NCBI GenBank assembly: GCA_002869425.1
Contig: PKSZ01000230.1
Span: 2,054-8,374, forward strand
DNA: 6,321 nt
Reading direction: 5' to 3'
DNA from: Marinilabiliales bacterium
Lineage (GTDB): Bacteria; Bacteroidota; Bacteroidia; Bacteroidales; BM523
Part shown: piece by piece, positions 1 through 4,270 of the stretch
How the letters are laid out: each line of letters starts with the position of its first letter
How positions within the stretch are numbered: position 1 is the stretch's first letter
Made by a program: the position numbers and the translations under genes
The notes under the pieces: model-generated
Databases searched by the model: none
What the model was told of the DNA's origin: nothing
The model's input: only the letters and a program-made list of their open reading frames with translations

Positions 1-1
1 A

Positions 2-700
2 TTGGAATCCAATAGCCATTTAATAGCAAATTCACCAAGCGTTTACGGAGTACGAGACCTTCGACTTCGTGCAACAAGCCCATCAATAAGTTTAGGAGCA
101 CGTGTATATTTATATGATCCTATCTGGGTTAAAGGTTCAGTAAACATTGGATATTTGTCTGGTGATGATAATTATTTAGATAGATCAAGAAACTTAAGTT
201 TTCGTACACCAATAATTGAAACAGCCCTGCAATTAGGTGTTAAGTATAGGAATATAAGTTTATTTGCAGGCATAGGAGCATTTTACTTTAATCCAATGGC
301 AAAATACGATGGTCAATGGTATTCATTGAGGGAATCGGGTACCGGAGGTCAAGGCTTAGCTCCCACAAGAAGCAAATACGACCCAATAGGATTATGTTTA
401 CCTCTGGGATTCTCCTATGATATTGAAATCAGCGATAATAGTTTACTAAGTATAAGTTATGGGTTTCGATTCACAAATACTGATTATATTGATGATGTAA
501 GCACTACATATTATGAAAATGATTTGCTAAAGCAGTCAAGAGGTGATGTTGCAGCCGCACTTGGGGACAGAACACCTGAACTCGATGGAGGATATCTTCA
601 TTATCCTAATGAAACCAGAGGGAATCCTAAAACTAAAGACAGGTATATGTTCTTTGGAATTGAATATTGTTTTTTCTTAAAAACGACTGATAAGAAGTAA
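2..700 (+). CDS. DUF6089-like outer-membrane beta-barrel protein, 5' end outside the window
   Basis: The frame is open from the left edge and stops at TAA 698-700, so only the C-terminal 232 residues are present. The TTG at position 2 is unlikely to be the real start, because no signal peptide or first barrel strands are visible. What is seen: alternating hydrophobic and polar beta-strands, a block RNLSFRTPIIETALQLGVKY (about residues 63-82), then IGAFYFNP...YDGQWYSL (about 91-108) and GLAPTRSKYDP. Further on come a TDYIDDVSTTYY segment (about 159-170), AAALGDRTPE, RGNP and a last strand YMFFGIEYCFFLK. As I know the family, this succession is characteristic of the DUF6089 outer-membrane barrels of Bacteroidota. 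The predicted place is the outer membrane; the role is unknown (porin-like or assembly-related are both open). The next intact gene is convergent. Family placement is fairly secure; function is not. Confidence 0.8.
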   Translation: MESNSHLIANSPSVYGVRDLRLRATSPSISLGARVYLYDPIWVKGSVNIGYLSGDDNYLDRSRNLSFRTPIIETALQLGVKYRNISLFAGIGAFYFNPMAKYDGQWYSLRESGTGGQGLAPTRSKYDPIGLCLPLGFSYDIEISDNSLLSISYGFRFTNTDYIDDVSTTYYENDLLKQSRGDVAAALGDRTPELDGGYLHYPNETRGNPKTKDRYMFFGIEYCFFLKTTDKK

Positions 701-797
701 GCTGTTTATACTTTAAGATTATTATTCTTATAGCAATTTCATACCAAGGAAATTGTCAAAACTAGAGAGTGTTTAACCCATCTTTTGTTTCTGAACA

Positions 798-832
798 CAA
801 AAAAGATAAAACTATAAGCTCGGGCTTTATAG
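798..832 (-). terminator. Hairpin terminator for the membrane protein gene
   Basis: Read on the minus strand, CTATAAAGC and GCTTATAG form an 8-bp stem with one bulged A around the loop CCGA (812-832). TTTTATCTTTTTT follows at once (down to 799). This is the shape of an intrinsic terminator, placed about 60 bp after the stop of the minus-strand gene at 894-2363. On the plus strand the tract after the stem is weaker (ATTTTATAAC), so action on the convergent barrel gene is only possible. The stem overlaps the receiver-domain relic on the other strand. Confidence 0.55.
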
Positions 833-897
833 ATTTTATAACAAAACCAGTCAAAGGAAATGCATTAATCCAAATCATACAGAAGTACCTGCATTAA
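802..897 (+). pseudogene. Relic of a response-regulator receiver domain (C-terminal end)
   Basis: One plus-strand frame ending in TAA 895-897 encodes SGFIDFITKPV (820-852), then KGNA and LIQIIQKYLH (865-894). In CheY-like receiver domains the last beta-strand and helix read roughly G-x-D-D-[FY]-[IL]-[ST]-K-P-[FV]...L...I..YL, with an invariant Lys before Pro. This segment fits that pattern, including the KP pair (844-849). The phospho-accepting Asp and the N-terminal acidic pair are absent: the same frame has a TAG at 763-765, and no start codon with an identifiable 5' part is seen. The last bases overlap the stop of the convergent membrane protein gene (894-896). The simplest reading is the leftover 3' end of a deleted response regulator or hybrid histidine kinase gene. 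The fragment is about 30 codons, so chance resemblance cannot be excluded, but the motif match is good. Confidence 0.6.
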
Positions 898-2363
898 GTG
901 TTGGCTTGCCAGGCTTTTCTTTTCTGTACCCTTATTAATTCAAAAAGAAATAATAATAGCACTGCTATTGCAAAAAAAGGAAAAATTGAATTGAACGTAC
1001 TATTTCCTCCGGAAAAAATAACCAAAGGAGTTAAGCTTAGTGGCATAGAAGACAAAAGTAAAACAAACAATCGCCACTTTCGTTTGAAAAACACTACAAT
1101 CAAGGCTGGCAATAACAGATACCCTGCATATTGAAATGGCAATGTATTAGAGAATATCCTGTTCAGTCTTTTTATCATTATTCCAACAAACCATAAGGGA
1201 TCATTTTCTATATCACTCAATACCTTTTCTTTGCATATACCTTCATATTCTACAAAATCATCTGGTTTTTTATAATATTTTTCATTCGAATCATAATATT
1301 CATCAAGATGATATTTACCGGAATACTTAAACTCATGGCCCATAAGTGATGACATTTTAGGTACTCCATACCAATAAGCTACTGTATCGTGCCATTTATA
1401 ACCATACTTTTTATCAAAATCACCCAGACCACAAAAAACAGTATGCCATAATGGGTGTTTGCCTAACATTTTCCCATTGTAAATATGACCTCCTGATTTC
1501 TCTATAACATTTTCAGCCTGTTCTATTTTACTATCAAAATAAGACTCTGTTAATAATTGTGTAATGAAAAAAAAGCCGAGCAATAATGCAATTGAGAGAA
1601 TCTTTAACAAAGGGCGTATAATTGAAAAAATATAGATAAGCAAAACTGAAATAAGTACGACGTTTATCTCACCTCTTATCCCGGCAAAAAAGGAGATTAA
1701 AACTCCTGATAATATGGGAATCAACAAATACTTATAATTATTTGGGGGTTTGAAAATATAAACAGCATTCAATCCACAGACCAGAAGAAAAACGGATGCC
1801 AGTAAACCGAAAATATTTTCATTCACAAAGACTTCATATAGAAAAAAACTTTGCGTATTAACTAAAGCAATAACTATCAAAGCAAGAAAAGAATGACCTG
1901 CTTTTCTCATTCCAATATAAAATGTTACCAGAGCACCAATAAAAACAAGAAAGTTAAATAGATTGATTGACGGATTTTCAGCCGTTCCTGTCAAAATAGC
2001 ATTTGGCAGATAACAAAATATTCTCGAATGATTTCCAAATCTCACCCAATGATTATACTCCATTAGTAAATCCTTCCCATGCTGAGAAAGATAATCATCT
2101 GCAGCCTTCTCCGAATAGTCCTTTTTTATATCTGGAAGTGCTACGGGAAACAAGTCTTTGTAATAATAAAAATATATAAACTCCTGACCCCAATTGTGAG
2201 AAAATCCTGTAGTTAGCTCTCTTCTTTTCTCTTTGCATATAAAATTACGTTCCGACCTGTGAACATATACATACAAATTACCTACAATGACAATAATAAG
2301 AATCAATGTAGAAACCCATCTCTTCGACAAATAGCTATTTATAAATGAATATAAATTTTGCAA
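894..2363 (-). CDS. Polytopic membrane protein, GT-C glycosyltransferase-like
   Basis: The 489-residue product has about ten predicted helices: near residues 17-35, 132-151, 157-175, 181-203, 211-228, 233-248, 252-270, 412-426, 430-449 and 456-477. A long loop follows helix 1 (about 36-130), and a second loop of about 140 residues lies between helices 7 and 8. Large outer loops after helix 1 and late in the chain, plus AGIRGE (227-232) between helices, resemble GT-C enzymes, which move sugars from polyprenyl-phosphate donors at the outer face of the inner membrane. The second loop holds PLWHTVFCGLGDF and KKYGYKWHD (304-325), a block I associate with uncharacterised GT-C-like proteins. A catalytic acid in loop 1 is not certain; QEFIYFYYYKD (60-70) is a candidate. 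The start is TTG: no in-frame ATG precedes Met101, an in-frame TAA lies 27 bp upstream, and AAAGGG sits 20 bases before the TTG, too far for a normal ribosome site. The gene may share a transcript with the one 53 bp upstream. Confidence 0.7.
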   Translation of the reverse strand: MQNLYSFINSYLSKRWVSTLILIIVIVGNLYVYVHRSERNFICKEKRRELTTGFSHNWGQEFIYFYYYKDLFPVALPDIKKDYSEKAADDYLSQHGKDLLMEYNHWVRFGNHSRIFCYLPNAILTGTAENPSINLFNFLVFIGALVTFYIGMRKAGHSFLALIVIALVNTQSFFLYEVFVNENIFGLLASVFLLVCGLNAVYIFKPPNNYKYLLIPILSGVLISFFAGIRGEINVVLISVLLIYIFSIIRPLLKILSIALLLGFFFITQLLTESYFDSKIEQAENVIEKSGGHIYNGKMLGKHPLWHTVFCGLGDFDKKYGYKWHDTVAYWYGVPKMSSLMGHEFKYSGKYHLDEYYDSNEKYYKKPDDFVEYEGICKEKVLSDIENDPLWFVGIMIKRLNRIFSNTLPFQYAGYLLLPALIVVFFKRKWRLFVLLLSSMPLSLTPLVIFSGGNSTFNSIFPFFAIAVLLLFLFELIRVQKRKAWQANT

Positions 2364-2416
2364 TGATGTCTGGATTTTGGATACCCTTTATTAAAATATG
2401 ATGATTAATTTTTGGT

Positions 2417-4033
2417 TTAATTAACCTTAAACTTCACCATCGTATCTTTTTTATCCTTTATGTAAATCTCCATAAGAAATTCATTTGGAGATACTTTCAG
2501 TATTCTTGTAGGTTTAAACTGGTATGCTTTGTAGCTTTCAATTTGGTCAAGATTACAAATACTGTGTTTCTCCATATTACCTGTTGCCAGGTTTATTTTA
2601 TAAGTTGTTAAATAACCTCCATGACCATCTTTGTGAGCTACAGGAATGCCACCGCTCGCATCCAGTTCAATATTTTTAATGTTATCTACAAAAGCAACAT
2701 AATCGTTTTCTTTGCCTTCCATATATGAAATTCCCATCTGGCCACTACCCATTACACCTGCCTGGTTTTTAGGTAGCTTTTTCATCCAGGCCAACTCTCC
2801 ATTGGCATCAACTTTTATGGCAACAGCATTACCAAAATGATACACAGCTTTTTTCTGAGTACCCCAGTATTCGTTAACTAGCCATTGGCGTTCACCAATA
2901 AAAACACATGAATTATCATCTTTCACCACAAAATCAAGCAAGTACAGATCAAAAATACCTGCTTTGCCATCTTTTTCACGTTCTTCAACCTGTTTCTTTA
3001 ATCTTTCATTTAGATTCTGCTGTATAAACTCTTTTGTGAATTCATAGTTTTTATTCTTCACCAATTTTCCATCATTATCAATTTCAAAAAGCATTAAACC
3101 ATTTGCATTGAATTTAAAGTTACCACCAGTAAATGGATTAAAAGTAAACTCTATGCCATTTGCATAAAAGCCGGCATAAATAAAGTTTCCATTGGCTGTT
3201 TCGTTTACTTTAAGCGTTTTAACCAACTGATCTGTTGAAATACCCAAATCACTCACTTTTGTTTCTCCGGATGGCAGCACAGTAATCGCTTCGTATACTT
3301 TCTTATCCCGGTTTGCAACAAGCATTTTTGCTTCACCATTTTTACCAACAGCATAAGCAACATTATTAATCTGCTTTTCAGTGTATGGTAACTTCACTTC
3401 ACTTCCCCACTGTTTTGATATTTTATTGTCGAATACAAAAAATCCTATTTCATCGTAGTTCTCTGCATCGTTCTTTGACTTAGGATACAATCTGTAAGTT
3501 ATCAGAAGCTTAGATTCATCAAAAGACTTGTGAAAATCAAACTTAATATCCCTAACCATACCCGCTAAACCTACTTTAGCATCAGTTAACTCACCAGTTG
3601 CTTCTACTGGTGTTACCTTTCTGCTGGTCTTTATTATTTCTACAGCTTGCTTAAAGCTGGTAGCTTCTGTATCTATTTCTCTGGAATACAATGTGAAGTT
3701 TTTTTCCTTCTTATTATAAATAAGATAGAAATAGTATACATTATCATTTAATTTCAATACATTTTGAAAAATAGCCCCTTTTGGAAGATCGTCGTAGGTA
3801 TTTCTTGCAACTTCTTTCATGCCGTTAATGTCATACTTCTGAATATTTACAACACCTCTTCCCATTTTAACCATCAATGCATAACCATTATCAAGCGAGA
3901 TGTATTCCTTACTACCTGCATCAATTACCTGATAAGGTTCACCAACAGATACTTTAAAATCATTAGATAACTCCTGTGTAAAAGATGAAAAATATGACAG
4001 GATAAGTACGAGAAATAAGCTAAGTTTTTTCAT
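2417..4033 (-). CDS. Secreted beta-rich protein of unknown function
   Basis: I do not recognise a named family. I chose the ATG at 4031-4033, giving 538 residues, because it begins a clear signal peptide: KK, then a hydrophobic run LSLFLVLILSYF, with cleavage likely just before Gln20 (SSFT/QEL). An in-frame ATG at 4085-4087 would add 18 residues with no such sense. There is no lipobox Cys, so the product should be soluble in the periplasm or exported. The mature part is mostly short beta-strands with turns. One block reads CVFIGERQW (376-384) and NAVAIKVDANGELAWMKKLP (402-421), a strand pattern found in uncharacterised secreted Bacteroidota proteins with propeller-like repeats. A charged helix lies at about 334-356. 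No catalytic motif and no type IX secretion sorting domain at the C-terminus are seen. The leader (AACAAACAAA before ATG) is A-rich without a Shine-Dalgarno site. A relic of a paralogue's C-terminus lies about 170 bp upstream of the start. Confidence 0.75.
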   Translation of the reverse strand: MKKLSLFLVLILSYFSSFTQELSNDFKVSVGEPYQVIDAGSKEYISLDNGYALMVKMGRGVVNIQKYDINGMKEVARNTYDDLPKGAIFQNVLKLNDNVYYFYLIYNKKEKNFTLYSREIDTEATSFKQAVEIIKTSRKVTPVEATGELTDAKVGLAGMVRDIKFDFHKSFDESKLLITYRLYPKSKNDAENYDEIGFFVFDNKISKQWGSEVKLPYTEKQINNVAYAVGKNGEAKMLVANRDKKVYEAITVLPSGETKVSDLGISTDQLVKTLKVNETANGNFIYAGFYANGIEFTFNPFTGGNFKFNANGLMLFEIDNDGKLVKNKNYEFTKEFIQQNLNERLKKQVEEREKDGKAGIFDLYLLDFVVKDDNSCVFIGERQWLVNEYWGTQKKAVYHFGNAVAIKVDANGELAWMKKLPKNQAGVMGSGQMGISYMEGKENDYVAFVDNIKNIELDASGGIPVAHKDGHGGYLTTYKINLATGNMEKHSICNLDQIESYKAYQFKPTRILKVSPNEFLMEIYIKDKKDTMVKFKVN

Positions 4034-4187
4034 TTTGTTTGTTTGATTGATAATTGAATAATTCTCAACAAGATATAATTTATACATGAAATATTGGCAC
4101 TTGAAGTCAATATATTTATTGTAAGTAGCTATTTCGTTAATATAGCTTACTAAATTTTGTTTCGGTATAAACTAAATCTGACGGTTC

Positions 4188-4214
4188 ATACAATGGTTTG
4201 TTATACCATTATAT
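4188..4214. repeat. Inverted repeat, 10-bp stem
   Basis: On the plus strand ATACAATGGT (4188-4197) and ACCATTATAT (4205-4214) pair over ten positions, one of them a wobble or mismatch, around a 7-base loop. CTTTTTT (4215-4221) follows, so the shape is terminator-like on the plus strand, where no gene precedes it. On the minus strand it lies 57 bp after the fibre gene stop but is followed by GAACCG rather than a T-run. It may be a weak terminator for the fibre gene or a by-product of the sequence of the overlapping relic. Confidence 0.4.
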
Positions 4215-4248
4215 CTTTTTTGCCTTTAATGTATAATTCCATTAACAT
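4201..4248 (-). pseudogene. C-terminal relic of a paralogue of the neighbouring secreted protein
   Basis: This minus-strand frame reads MLMELYIKGKKDIMV and a TAA stop (4201-4203). The last residues of the intact 538-residue protein are FLMEIYIKDKKDTMVKFKVN. From the Leu at position 2 of the relic to its last Val, 11 of 14 residues agree. The underlying DNA agrees at 30 of 42 bases, with eight of the twelve differences at third codon positions, as expected for a once-coding, diverged copy rather than a recent duplication. Upstream the frame stays open only to about 4275, without similarity to the intact protein, and it meets the fibre gene's stop codon (4271-4273). The copy ends five codons early relative to the intact gene. 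It is most likely the remaining 3' end of a tandem paralogue whose body has been deleted. Confidence 0.65.
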
Positions 4249-4270
4249 CCATTTTATGAAATGTTGAAGA

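Noticed and set aside
751..810. GAGAGTGTTTAACCC and the ATCTTTTGTT...AACACAAAAAAGAT arms as an insertion-sequence end
   Set aside because: The arms pair only with bulges, there is no second copy in the window, no target duplication and no transposase fragment.
898..1134. A plus-strand frame of 78 codons opposite the membrane protein gene
   Set aside because: It is antisense to a convincing membrane protein, has no recognisable domain, and its composition is that of an antisense shadow.
4079..4110. TTGACT and TATAAA on the minus strand upstream of the secreted protein gene, as a promoter
   Set aside because: The spacer is 20 bases, too long for a sigma70-type promoter, and no Bacteroidota TAnnTTTG element with a correctly spaced TTG is present. 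AT-rich DNA gives such hits often.
4131..4200. A minus-strand stretch of about 23 codons (NKPLYEPSDL...KFSKLY, then stop) between the relic and the secreted protein gene
   Set aside because: It has a reasonable amino-acid mix but no start codon context, no similarity to the neighbouring proteins, and is short enough to arise by chance.
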